A DNA stretch of 6,269 nucleotides from JAWXVE01 sp044425575 (GTDB lineage Bacteria; Bacillota; Clostridia; Lachnospirales; Lachnospiraceae): positions 1 through 6,269 of the forward strand of contig JAWXVE010000093.1 of assembly GCA_044425575.1 (NCBI GenBank). Direction: 5' to 3'. Of the stretch, positions 1-6,254 are shown one piece after another; within the stretch, counting starts at the first letter, position 1; every line of letters starts with the position of its first letter. The position numbers and the translations under genes were made by a program. The notes beneath the pieces are model-generated. The model had not been told where the DNA came from. It was given only the letters and a program-made list of their open reading frames with translations, and made no database searches.

Positions 1-12
1 AATGTACCAGAA

Positions 13-93
13 TTAATAATGTTCTTCAATTTCCAGTATGGTATATGCCTTATAAGCTTGCTCTTCTATCTGTGCAAATGCCTGCTGCTCTAC
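13..93 (-). pseudogene. C-terminal fragment of a second AAA-ATPase-like/PD-(D/E)XK gene
   Basis: Read on the minus strand, this stretch encodes VEQQAFAQIEEQAYKAYTIL followed by a few residues and a TAA at 13-15. It matches the part of the intact ATPase/nuclease at 1307-2995 that reads KALEQIEEQNYKAGLL, just after the PD-(D/E)XK catalytic core. The DNA also aligns with about 1370-1440 (shared GCTCTTCTAT core). The catalytic residues and everything upstream of them are missing, and the normal C-terminal end (GYTDITSYGI in the intact copy) is lost. The fragment begins within a few bases of the end of the LytTR ORF at 95, so the two remnants are fused by a deletion or rearrangement. It is not expected to be expressed. 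The match is short, but its position and residue pattern are specific. Confidence 0.6.
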
Positions 94-94
94 A

Positions 95-346
95 TTACGA
101 CCCACGCATCTCCTTTAATTGATTCTGACACATCATGTTTCTTACTGCATTCCTTAGATCCTCTGCAATGCTCATCTCCTCACCTGATTTCATGTGAATC
201 TGAATGATTCTGCCTCTACTTTCAAAATACTGAATATCCTGAATTAGGATATTAAAATGTTCCCCACTAAAACTATATCGATAATATTCAGGTTCTTGGA
301 TGATCTGCTTCATCCCCATGTAATATCGCTGAATCTACTATAAATA
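95..346 (-). pseudogene. LytTR-family response regulator remnant, copy 1 (receiver domain deleted)
   Basis: The 74-codon ORF (95-319) carries the first half of a LytTR DNA-binding domain: FNILIQDIQYFESRGR and IQIHMKSGEE are typical of AgrA/VirR-type response regulators. The rest of the LytTR domain is absent or unrecognisable, and there is no receiver domain. Sequence 311-346 is a leader that also precedes the true receiver start in copy 2 (3283-3319, two differences). Here the leader runs directly into LytTR coding sequence, so roughly the whole receiver and linker have been deleted. The apparent ATG at 319 lies inside this leader and is not an authentic start. An intact family member would be about 230-250 residues and would bind DNA under a quorum or histidine-kinase input. 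This remnant probably has no function. Confidence 0.7.
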
Positions 347-390
347 GTACCATATGTTGCTGGATGGTTAAATTCTGAATGATTGATTTT

Positions 391-495
391 CTACATATAA
401 TCTCGGTATGTATCTACTACATCGCTAATACCCAGTGCTTCTAACTGCTCTCGTGTTGTAGTACCATATTGTATGGTATTCTCGAATCCTAAGTA
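391..495 (-). other. Unidentified small ORF remnant
   Basis: A 34-codon open stretch on the minus strand ends at TAG 391-393 and is bounded upstream by a stop at 496-498. It contains QYGTTTREQLEALGISDVV followed by DTYRDYM. The composition looks like real protein, with a helix-like C-terminal end, but there is no start codon with a ribosome-binding site and I do not recognise the family. It lies just downstream, on the minus strand, of the 28-bp repeat at 500-527. It is most likely the 3' end of a lost gene, and nothing supports current expression. The rest of 347-605 holds no other gene that I can see. Confidence 0.2.
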
Positions 496-499
496 CTAT

Positions 500-527
500 A
501 TATGTATAGGGATTTGAAAACTGTTTT
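500..527. repeat. 28-bp dispersed direct repeat, copy 1
   Basis: This segment matches 3073-3100 in the same orientation with two mismatches. The last 19 bases (GGGATTTGAAAACTGTTTT, 509-527) are identical. The minus strand reads ACAGTTTTCAAA, which resembles the CAGTT-containing half sites bound by LytTR regulators such as AgrA and VirR. In copy 2 the same bases supply the -35 hexamer of the ATPase gene. Here no good -10 follows, and only gene debris lies downstream. Confidence 0.6.
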
Positions 528-605
528 CTACGTATCCTATATGTGCGCGGTCATTGGAACCGACTAGATTTTTATTTAGTGTCAAAATTTCGGAGAGTTT
601 AGAAT

Positions 606-1254
606 TTACGAACTATACTGTTTTATGGCTCGATTATACCCACGATGGTTTAATAGCATCATATCTTCAATCCTAATATTATCATTCTCTTGTGATTCAA
701 CCCTACGTTCCAACTTCTTAATATCTTCAGATGGTGGCAGTTCCTCTGGTTTAATACCACGTTGTCCCAGCATATCTCTTAGTGTTTGATTATTTTGATA
801 TGCTCTGTAGTAATCGACTGTTCTCCTTACAAGTCCTTTTCTTCTACATTGTAATTTCTGTTGCAAGATTTTTAGCTGCAAGAGTAAGTGTTGGCAAGAA
901 ATCTGCAAGAGGTCGATTCTATCTCACACCTAATCGTTCTTTCATGCTTTGTGTACTATGTCCACCAAATAGAACCTGATCACCTTTAGAACGAATACGA
1001 CCAAATCCTGCATCATCAACACCTCGTTCATATATATTTTGAGATAAATGTTTCTCTGATTCTTTGAGTCTGCCTCGTGCTTCCGTGCGTTCAATATATG
1101 ATATGCATTCTTCTATCAGCTCCTGCCTTCTTGTCTGAACTGCAAAATATCCTTGTGCAAAAGCAATTTCTTCTTTTTTCGGATCACCATTTTGTGCGAT
1201 CAGATAACAAGCATATCTTGTAAGCATATAATCTTTAACTTTTCTTTTTGCAAT
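606..1254 (-). pseudogene. dinD: dinD (DNA-damage-inducible protein D) pseudogene
   Basis: Three successive minus-strand frames together spell the C-terminal two thirds of DinD. Frame one (about 1254 to 844) reads KRKVKDYMLTRYACYLIAQN, continues through the RRQELIEE region and GVDDAGFGRIRSKGDQVLFG, then after a TAG at 919-921 continues in frame with NRPLADFLPTLTLAAKNLAT. A second frame gives VEEKDL, a TAA at 827-829, then GEQSITTEHIK. A third gives NNQTLRDMLGQRGIKPEELP and KKLERRVESQE, ending at 606. The N-terminal third expected for DinD (about 275 residues) is not found upstream. The lesions are therefore a 5' truncation, two nonsense codons and two frameshifts. Intact DinD is SOS-regulated and affects RecA filaments in Escherichia coli. 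No LexA-type site is visible here. The gene is dead. Confidence 0.85.
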
Positions 1255-1306
1255 TCATTGATACCCTCTTGCTCATTGTTCATCTGGAGTTAAATCAAGA
1301 AAATAT

Positions 1307-2995
1307 TCACCCCTTCACCACCGCACAACATTTCTGGCAGAATCCTATTCCATAACTAGTAATGTCGGTATATCCTTCTGCAAGGAGACCTGCCTTGTAG
1401 TTTTGCTCTTCTATTTGCTCCAGTGCCTTCTGGGCTGTTTCCTCTAACTTGGTTGGTACTTTCGTTATCTTGAATTCGAAGATAAAGGCTTTTCCTTGGT
1501 AGCTGGAACTTTTCACAATAAGATCTGGTCTTCCATTTCCGCTTTCTCGATTAGATGCTACCATGTATTCCTGTATGTTGTTATATAGGCCTAATATCAC
1601 ACCATGATAAAAGGATTCTCCATTGCCCTTGCCCATTCCATCGTAGTAGCTAATGGTATTCATGAGTACTCGATTAAGGGCTTCTTCCATGGCTTCTACA
1701 TTACCTGCAATAGTTGCTTGATATAAGGGTTCTAAGTTGGTATGTGTGAATGATACATTTATCCACGTACTAATCTGTCGTTTGTAGATGGTACCAACTT
1801 CAAGGTTTGGAATCTGTAACTTAGCATATATGGTATCCACTTCAAGCCGTTCTGATACTTTCTTCAAATACCCTGTAAAATATAAGAAATTCCACAGATG
1901 GTCCATATCTACATGAATGTCTGCGTAAGTAATGTCCTCTTGTATGGCCTTTTCAATGGTGCCACCTGCCATTAATGTTTCTAGTTCTAATTTCCCACTG
2001 GCATCAATACGCTGGATTAAATCCCGTACAATGCTATTGGAGCTGGTATTAGACCAATATGGCTTTGGAATTGCAGTGTCCTTCACCACAATCCGTTTCA
2101 TGTGATTAATAAGACTCCAAGGGTTATATACTTGAGTATCTCCAAATAAATAGCCATTGTACCAATCTCGAATAGACTCTCTATGATGGGCCTTCTCATA
2201 ATGAACAAGCAACTCTTCTACCTCATTGGTGGTAAAGCCAAAATATTCTCCATATTCTTCATTCTCAATGGAAATAATCTCTAGATTATTCAACCCTGTA
2301 AAAATACTTTCCTTACTCACTCGAAGACATCCTGTCATAACCGCCATGTAGAGAGAATTATTCGTCTTAAGAGCTACGCTTAAGAGCCCTCTAACAAAAC
2401 CAATCATCTCTTCATAGAAGCCTTCAAAATAAGCGTTCTCTAGTGGTACATCGTATTCATCTATAAGAAGGATTACCTTCTGACCACACGCTTTTTCTAA
2501 ACATTCGCACAAAAAAGCAATAGAATCCATAAATAAATCTTGGTCATCTATTCCTCCCATAATCTTCTTATATTGTTCCACTTCTTCCTCTTCAAATGGA
2601 TACTTCTCTAAGATGATCTTATGATACTTAAATTGTGTTATAATATTTTTTCGTAGTTTCTTATAAGCAGATGCAAAAGTAGCTTGCTTTGCCTCCTTGA
2701 AGTTGAGCATAATCACAGGGTATTGTCCCATATGCTTGGTGTATTTTTCTCCTGCACTAGCAATATTTAGTCCTTGAAACAACTTCTCAGTATCTCGCTC
2801 ACTTTGTTCAAAGAAGTATTGTAGCATGCTTAGATTCAGGCTCTTGCCGAAACGGCGTGGTCTTGTAAATAGCGTAACCTCAGATGTTGTATCGAGCAGT
2901 TGCTTGATTAACAAGGTCTTATCTACATAATAACACCCTCGCTCTCGTATCTTCTGAAAATTATCAATTCCGACTGGTAGTGGTTTATAATCCAT
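1307..2995 (-). CDS. AAA-ATPase-like protein with C-terminal PD-(D/E)XK nuclease domain
   Basis: The product is 562 residues and matches the AAA-ATPase_like plus PDDEXK_9 architecture that is abundant in Clostridia and Bacteroidetes. The N-terminus (MDYKPLPVGIDNFQKIRERG) is the family's usual opening. A Walker A-like TRPRRFGKS spans residues 44-52 (Lys51, Ser52) and Walker B KVILLIDEYD spans 173-182. Conserved family blocks follow (TGCLRVSKESIFTGLNN, about 221-237; DWYNGYLFG, about 277-285). The nuclease core is ESGNGRPDL (Asp491) with FEFKI (Glu507, Lys509). All catalytic elements look intact and the length is normal. Start: ATG at 2995, preceded by GGAA and by AAAGGA. A TTG 12 bases upstream abuts AAAGGA and is less likely. 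There is no signal peptide or membrane segment, so it is probably cytosolic. Its biological role is not established; such genes are often multicopy and laterally spread. A fragment of a paralogue lies at 13-93. Confidence 0.9.
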   Translation of the reverse strand: MDYKPLPVGIDNFQKIRERGCYYVDKTLLIKQLLDTTSEVTLFTRPRRFGKSLNLSMLQYFFEQSERDTEKLFQGLNIASAGEKYTKHMGQYPVIMLNFKEAKQATFASAYKKLRKNIITQFKYHKIILEKYPFEEEEVEQYKKIMGGIDDQDLFMDSIAFLCECLEKACGQKVILLIDEYDVPLENAYFEGFYEEMIGFVRGLLSVALKTNNSLYMAVMTGCLRVSKESIFTGLNNLEIISIENEEYGEYFGFTTNEVEELLVHYEKAHHRESIRDWYNGYLFGDTQVYNPWSLINHMKRIVVKDTAIPKPYWSNTSSNSIVRDLIQRIDASGKLELETLMAGGTIEKAIQEDITYADIHVDMDHLWNFLYFTGYLKKVSERLEVDTIYAKLQIPNLEVGTIYKRQISTWINVSFTHTNLEPLYQATIAGNVEAMEEALNRVLMNTISYYDGMGKGNGESFYHGVILGLYNNIQEYMVASNRESGNGRPDLIVKSSSYQGKAFIFEFKITKVPTKLEETAQKALEQIEEQNYKAGLLAEGYTDITSYGIGFCQKCCAVVKG

Positions 2996-3064
2996 TGTAA
3001 GTTCCAATCCTTTCTGGCACTATGACTCGGAAGAGACAACATGCCCTAGATATACATTACCTAT

Positions 3065-3093
3065 ATTATGGCATATGTGTGGGGATTTGAAAA
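3065..3093 (-). promoter_or_regulatory. Candidate sigma-A promoter of the ATPase/nuclease gene
   Basis: Read on the minus strand, TTTTCA (3093-3088, 4/6 to TTGACA) is separated by 17 bases from CATAAT (3070-3065, 5/6 to TATAAT). Transcription would start near 3058 and give a leader of about 60 bases before the ATG at 2995. The -35 lies inside the dispersed repeat at 3073-3100. The rest of 3008-3156 shows no gene and no convincing terminator. Confidence 0.45.
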
Positions 3094-3100
3094 CTGTTTT
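3073..3100. repeat. 28-bp dispersed direct repeat, copy 2
   Basis: This is the partner of 500-527: 26 of 28 bases match and 3082-3100 is identical to 509-527. It overlaps the -35 hexamer and spacer of the candidate ATPase promoter. It carries the minus-strand ACAGTTTTCAAA, which resembles a LytTR-type half site, and sits between the gutted response-regulator gene and the ATPase gene. A regulatory role is inferred, not shown. Confidence 0.6.
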
Positions 3101-3156
3101 GTAATGGAACGTATGAATATGGAAAGGGCGAATGAAACGGTTATAGGAATATACAG

Positions 3157-3319
3157 CATGTGAATCTGAATGCTTCTCATCCTACTTTCAAAATACGGAA
3201 CTTCCTAGCAATTGTAATGCCATCTACTTGGTTGGTTATCTCTATCTCGTCATCGCATATGGCAATCTTTATCATAAGCGTACATCCCCCATGTAATATC
3301 ACTGAATCTACTATAAATA
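3157..3319 (-). pseudogene. LytTR-family response regulator remnant, copy 2 (internally deleted)
   Basis: The minus strand has the shared leader (3319-3283), then ATG at 3275 opening MIKIAICDDEIEITNQVD, the classic N-terminus of a response-regulator receiver with its acidic DDE pocket. After about 18-20 codons the sequence jumps to the LytTR domain in a different frame: YFESRMRSIQIHM (about 3195-3157), matching YFESRGRIIQIHM in copy 1. The 40 bases 3157-3196 align without gaps to 191-230, with five mismatches. So most of the receiver and linker, and the end of the LytTR domain, are gone, and the two surviving ends are out of frame. The ORF continuing upstream to 3386 is fortuitous. The gene lies just upstream of the ATPase gene, in the same orientation. 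Confidence 0.75.
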
Positions 3320-3432
3320 CTGCAGAAATATTTTGTGTGAAGGTTGGTGAAAAGGTGTGCTTGAGTTGACGCTTACTTAGTCTCACATGGTAATTTCATT
3401 AGAAATAACTATAAACTTTTCACACAATCTCT

Positions 3433-5052
3433 TCAATTGCTAAAGGAGCATATACCATCACTTGGTATATTCGCTACACATGTTGCTACAAATGCTTCCC
3501 ATTTTTCCTTCCATCTTTTGATTTTGACTTCCTTTTCATCATCTGACATTCCACTATATTTATATGAATTAAAAATTAGCTGTTTGATATCTCTTAGATC
3601 TAACAGACATCCATAATACGCTTCCCAAAGGTCATAATAAGTACCTACCGTTTCAAATATCTGTGGATCATCTGAGCAAATTACACATGGGACACCCCGC
3701 TTTATAAACTGCCCAACTGGGTGAGTGCGTAGATCCAAGATATATCGTAACATCTGATTACTAATCGGGCAGACTTCTAGACATATCTTATCGTCAATCA
3801 ACTTCGTTAATAAGTTCGGGAAATTATATAAATTCGTTCCATGACCAATGCGTTTTGTACCAAGTGCGTACGCCGAACGTAAGTTATCATTATCAGCCCA
3901 GTTACTTTCACCATCATGAAAATAAAAATCAACCATTTCACCCGATTGCGCCAAAGCATCTATTATCAAAGATGCATAATCATTTGTTTCATGATTAACA
4001 TCCTCTTCACTTACCAAATCAAATCCAATCATAAATTCCGTTCCAGTTTCAGATTCAGTCATGTCTTTTAACGCTTTCTTCCATGCTGGAATATACTTCA
4101 GTGATTCCAATGCATCTGCTGGTGCTATGCTCTTTACACGTACACTTGATAAGATTACTTTTAATGTAAGATCCATAACTTCTCCATTAAGAGACTGATA
4201 ATTCGACTTCACATTAGAATATGCTTCATAAAGTGCCACGATAGACTCTGGAACATCTTCACTAATGCCATTTTTCTCTGCCTGACATTCTTGATGTAAC
4301 AACGCACCATGATTTTCTGCCAACAATATGTCATGACTCTCAACAAAGCTCGACATTCCTGCTCTTAATTCAATGTAATCATTTCCATTTTCCCATTGGT
4401 ATAATAATGCTCTTTTATAATATTCCACATAAATTTCTCTTATTTTAAGTATACTTCCAACTCTTGAGAAATAATCATTAAACGCATCCCAAGCATAATC
4501 TACAGAATCAATACGATCATTTACAAATGAAATAAGCTCTGGAATTCCATTGTAAATAGCCGGATAATCCGTTTTTAATGTTGACATGGCATAATAATGC
4601 TGTGTAGTCTCTTCTGGCTTGGATGTAAGATAGAAGAACTTCCCATGTGGCGCAACACTTTCACTAAGTCCTTGATTCGGATCCCAATAAATATATACAT
4701 TAGGATATTCTGCTAATAAATCAAGGAAATATCCTGTGTTATATGTAGATGAAGTATGCATATGTAGATTCCCACCACAAGGCATTTTAGAGAAGATTGT
4801 TTGAAAGACTGTGTTATCTTGAATATCGTCCCACGCTTTGTTAAAACGAAGTGCTGGTGGATAAGCAGAATAAATATATCTACCGGCAATCATCGCTTCT
4901 CGTTGAGCATTCATATATTCATTCAGAGTTTGCTCCTCATCTGTACTTAAAGCTGAATCCTCATCATATCCTGATAACTTCGTTTCAGAATCCGCATCTA
5001 TTAATTCATTGATTTCTTTTTCATAATCGTCCATTGATGATGGTGTATTCAT
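3433..5052 (-). CDS. Adenosine deaminase, ADGF/CECR1 (ADA2-like) type
   Basis: The 539-residue metallo-dependent hydrolase is predicted to deaminate adenosine or a related nucleoside to inosine. Every ADA signature is present in order: MPCGGNLHMHTSS (His97 and His99, zinc ligands), GFDLVSEED (343-351, the ADGF version of this strand), FYFHDGES (His379 ligand, Glu382 catalytic), RIGHGTNLY (His404), CLEVCPISNQ (424-433) and VICSDDP (Asp461 zinc ligand, Asp462). The roughly 90-residue region ahead of HMH, with a helix like YMNAQREAMIAGRYIYS, fits the ADGF subgroup rather than the shorter classical Add. There is no signal peptide or transmembrane segment, although animal ADGFs are secreted. ATG at 5052 follows AGGAGG at 5 bases. 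The gene is coupled to, and in the same frame as, the Hint gene upstream. The family assignment is secure; substrate and location are inferred. Only regulator debris lies downstream, with no clear terminator. Confidence 0.9.
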   Translation of the reverse strand: MNTPSSMDDYEKEINELIDADSETKLSGYDEDSALSTDEEQTLNEYMNAQREAMIAGRYIYSAYPPALRFNKAWDDIQDNTVFQTIFSKMPCGGNLHMHTSSTYNTGYFLDLLAEYPNVYIYWDPNQGLSESVAPHGKFFYLTSKPEETTQHYYAMSTLKTDYPAIYNGIPELISFVNDRIDSVDYAWDAFNDYFSRVGSILKIREIYVEYYKRALLYQWENGNDYIELRAGMSSFVESHDILLAENHGALLHQECQAEKNGISEDVPESIVALYEAYSNVKSNYQSLNGEVMDLTLKVILSSVRVKSIAPADALESLKYIPAWKKALKDMTESETGTEFMIGFDLVSEEDVNHETNDYASLIIDALAQSGEMVDFYFHDGESNWADNDNLRSAYALGTKRIGHGTNLYNFPNLLTKLIDDKICLEVCPISNQMLRYILDLRTHPVGQFIKRGVPCVICSDDPQIFETVGTYYDLWEAYYGCLLDLRDIKQLIFNSYKYSGMSDDEKEVKIKRWKEKWEAFVATCVANIPSDGICSFSN

Positions 5053-5057
5053 TTTTT

Positions 5058-5063
5058 CCTCCT
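5058..5063 (-). promoter_or_regulatory. Ribosome-binding site of the deaminase gene, overlapping the Hint stop codon
   Basis: The minus strand reads TAGGAGGAAAAAATG. AGGAGG begins on the second base of the TAG stop (5062-5064) and lies 5 bases before the ATG at 5052. A terminating ribosome could reinitiate directly, so translational coupling is likely. The site fixes the deaminase start. Confidence 0.85.
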
Positions 5064-6186
5064 ATGAATTCTGAATAGTCATATCGCCCACTACTATACC
5101 ATTTGCAATAAAATATGGTTGAGCAGCATCTAATGTCAAATTATATACCATGCCTCTATAAGGTAACACTGTAACAGCTCTAACTGGTATATTGCTTCCT
5201 TGGTAATCAATTAATTCATCGCCCGCTTTTAATAGAGCTGCTATTTTCTTTACTAATACGCCTTTATAATTTATCATGACTGGATGATGATGTGTCATAG
5301 AAATTTCTCCTACATCCGTTGAAATACGAATAATATTTGTTTCCATTCCTTTCCATACATTTACAACTGAAACACACTCCCTATTTCTTCCCATAATATT
5401 GTCCCCAATAATAATGTCTTCGATTTTCTTCTCAGTTTGATCAAACATGCGTACTAACGTTCCTTCAGCCAAACAGCCCCACATAAATTGCAATTGAGGA
5501 ATACGATAAACTAGACCTGCGCTAGTTTGCGCTGTTTGTACATCACTACCAATCACCACGTTATATATTCGTTCAATGCTAGACCCTGGTAATGTATATT
5601 GAATCTGGAAACTCAGACTATAATTATATTTCACTGGTACCCAACTACCACTTTGAGGTATTGTCTGGTTCCAATTCGTTTGCACTTCATATTGGAATGA
5701 ACCGTCCTTAATAATAGGTTCAACAAAATTAGTAGTGGTAACTGCAACACCGCCTTGATCTGTACGCTGAATCGTTGCTTGAAAACCAAAAGATGCTTCT
5801 TTATTAATTTCCACGCTATGTCCTAATGATACAATTCCCTTAGATGGTAATCCTATATAAGGAGTATCAACACCTCCAACTTTCGTATGACCGTATAAAC
5901 AAACATAATCACACTGTGTAACGTCTACTGGGTCTCTATATAGAGCTATTACAATACATTCATCATCTCGTAAGTCATCATGCTGTGTTTCTATATAATC
6001 ATCTTTACGGTTATTCAATTCATTTTCCGGAAAATGTATACACGATGACTGTTTTGCTGGGTGAAAATGTTGATAAGTCGGAGTAAGAGTAAGTGCTGAC
6101 GATGTTCCTACTTCCACTTGCTTTGTGACTTGTAACTCCGTTATATTATTTGTATATGCTAATCTAATAGTGGTCCAATAATTCAC
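5062..6186 (-). CDS. Hint (Hedgehog/intein) domain protein with unrecognised N-terminal region
   Basis: This 374-residue protein has two parts. Residues 1-237 are rich in beta-prone stretches (ALTLTPTYQ, YSLSFQIQYTL) and match no family I recognise; no signal peptide is seen. Residues 238-374 form a Hint domain. It opens with Cys238 in WGCLAEGTLVRMFD followed by KKIEDIIIGDNI, has the TxxH motif in MTHHHPV (Thr298, His301), and closes with YFIANGIVVGD. Inteins end in His-Asn plus a Cys/Ser/Thr; here Gly-Asp stands in place of His-Asn and only a few residues follow, so splicing is not expected. N-terminal thioester formation and cleavage after Gly237, as in Hedgehog, remains possible. The start is a GTG with a weak GGAA, inside a large inverted repeat; the only other Met is residue 235. 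The deaminase gene follows in the same frame after TAG. It could be a decoupled polymorphic-toxin carrier. Confidence 0.8.
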   Translation of the reverse strand: MNYWTTIRLAYTNNITELQVTKQVEVGTSSALTLTPTYQHFHPAKQSSCIHFPENELNNRKDDYIETQHDDLRDDECIVIALYRDPVDVTQCDYVCLYGHTKVGGVDTPYIGLPSKGIVSLGHSVEINKEASFGFQATIQRTDQGGVAVTTTNFVEPIIKDGSFQYEVQTNWNQTIPQSGSWVPVKYNYSLSFQIQYTLPGSSIERIYNVVIGSDVQTAQTSAGLVYRIPQLQFMWGCLAEGTLVRMFDQTEKKIEDIIIGDNIMGRNRECVSVVNVWKGMETNIIRISTDVGEISMTHHHPVMINYKGVLVKKIAALLKAGDELIDYQGSNIPVRAVTVLPYRGMVYNLTLDAAQPYFIANGIVVGDMTIQNS

Positions 6187-6216
6187 TGAATTCCAGTTGA
6201 ATTATGGTCCACTATT
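6166..6216. repeat. 51-bp near-perfect inverted repeat over the Hint start codon
   Basis: AATAGTGG (6166-6173) pairs with CCACTATT (6209-6216). After a T/T mismatch the pairing continues with 6175-6177/6205-6207, 6179-6185/6198-6204 and, past single-base bulges at 6178 and 6197, 6186-6188/6194-6196 around a 5-base loop. That makes about 21 pairs in total. It covers the GTG start (6184-6186), the first seven codons and the 5' leader of the Hint gene. On the plus strand it is followed by six T residues (6215-6220), so it also resembles an intrinsic terminator for antisense transcripts. Confidence 0.8.
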
Positions 6217-6225
6217 TTTTATACT
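6197..6225 (+). promoter_or_regulatory. Sigma-A-like promoter for the divergent gene beyond the right edge
   Basis: TTGAAT (6197-6202, 4/6 to TTGACA) and TATACT (6220-6225, 5/6 to TATAAT) are separated by exactly 17 bases. The start point would be near 6231-6233. The -35 lies in the right arm of the 51-bp inverted repeat. A weaker minus-strand -10, TATAAA (6223-6218), overlaps this -10 and could serve the Hint gene, but its -35 (TTCATG, 3/6) is poor. Confidence 0.5.
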
Positions 6226-6247
6226 TTTCATGTAAATATACATGAAA
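6226..6247. promoter_or_regulatory. 22-bp palindrome, candidate operator between divergent genes
   Basis: TTTCATGTA (6226-6234) and TACATGAAA (6239-6247) are perfect 9-base arms around AATA. The palindrome follows directly on the plus-strand -10 and covers the predicted start point, and it overlaps the weak minus-strand -35. This is where a dimeric repressor could control both directions. It could also form a hairpin at the 5' end of the plus-strand transcript. Confidence 0.5.
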
Positions 6248-6254
6248 GGGGATT

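Noticed and set aside
19..207. Plus-strand ORF of 62 codons
   Set aside because: It is antisense to the ATPase and LytTR remnants, has no ribosome-binding site, and its composition looks like a shadow.
540..580. Possible plus-strand terminator (CGGT/ACCG stem followed by T residues)
   Set aside because: The stem is only four pairs and no plus-strand gene precedes it.
919..921. TAG in dinD as evidence of stop-codon recoding
   Set aside because: Frameshifts and a 5' truncation in the same gene show plain decay, and the intact genes here use ordinary stops.
782..979. Plus-strand ORF of 65 codons
   Set aside because: It runs opposite to the clear DinD similarity and has no ribosome-binding site or recognisable motif.
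1255..1300. Minus-strand reading EYFLDLTPDEQ as the end of another gene
   Set aside because: It is too short, follows the ATPase stop directly, and has no start or independent support.
2996..3007. TTG at 3007 as start of the ATPase gene
   Set aside because: AAAGGA would directly touch the TTG. The ATG at 2995 gives the family's usual N-terminus and a workable spacing.
3160..3369. Plus-strand ORF of 69 codons
   Set aside because: It is antisense to the response-regulator remnant, whose similarity to copy 1 explains the sequence.
3387..3432. Terminator after the deaminase gene
   Set aside because: Only a five-base ATTTC/GAAAT stem without a T-run is visible.
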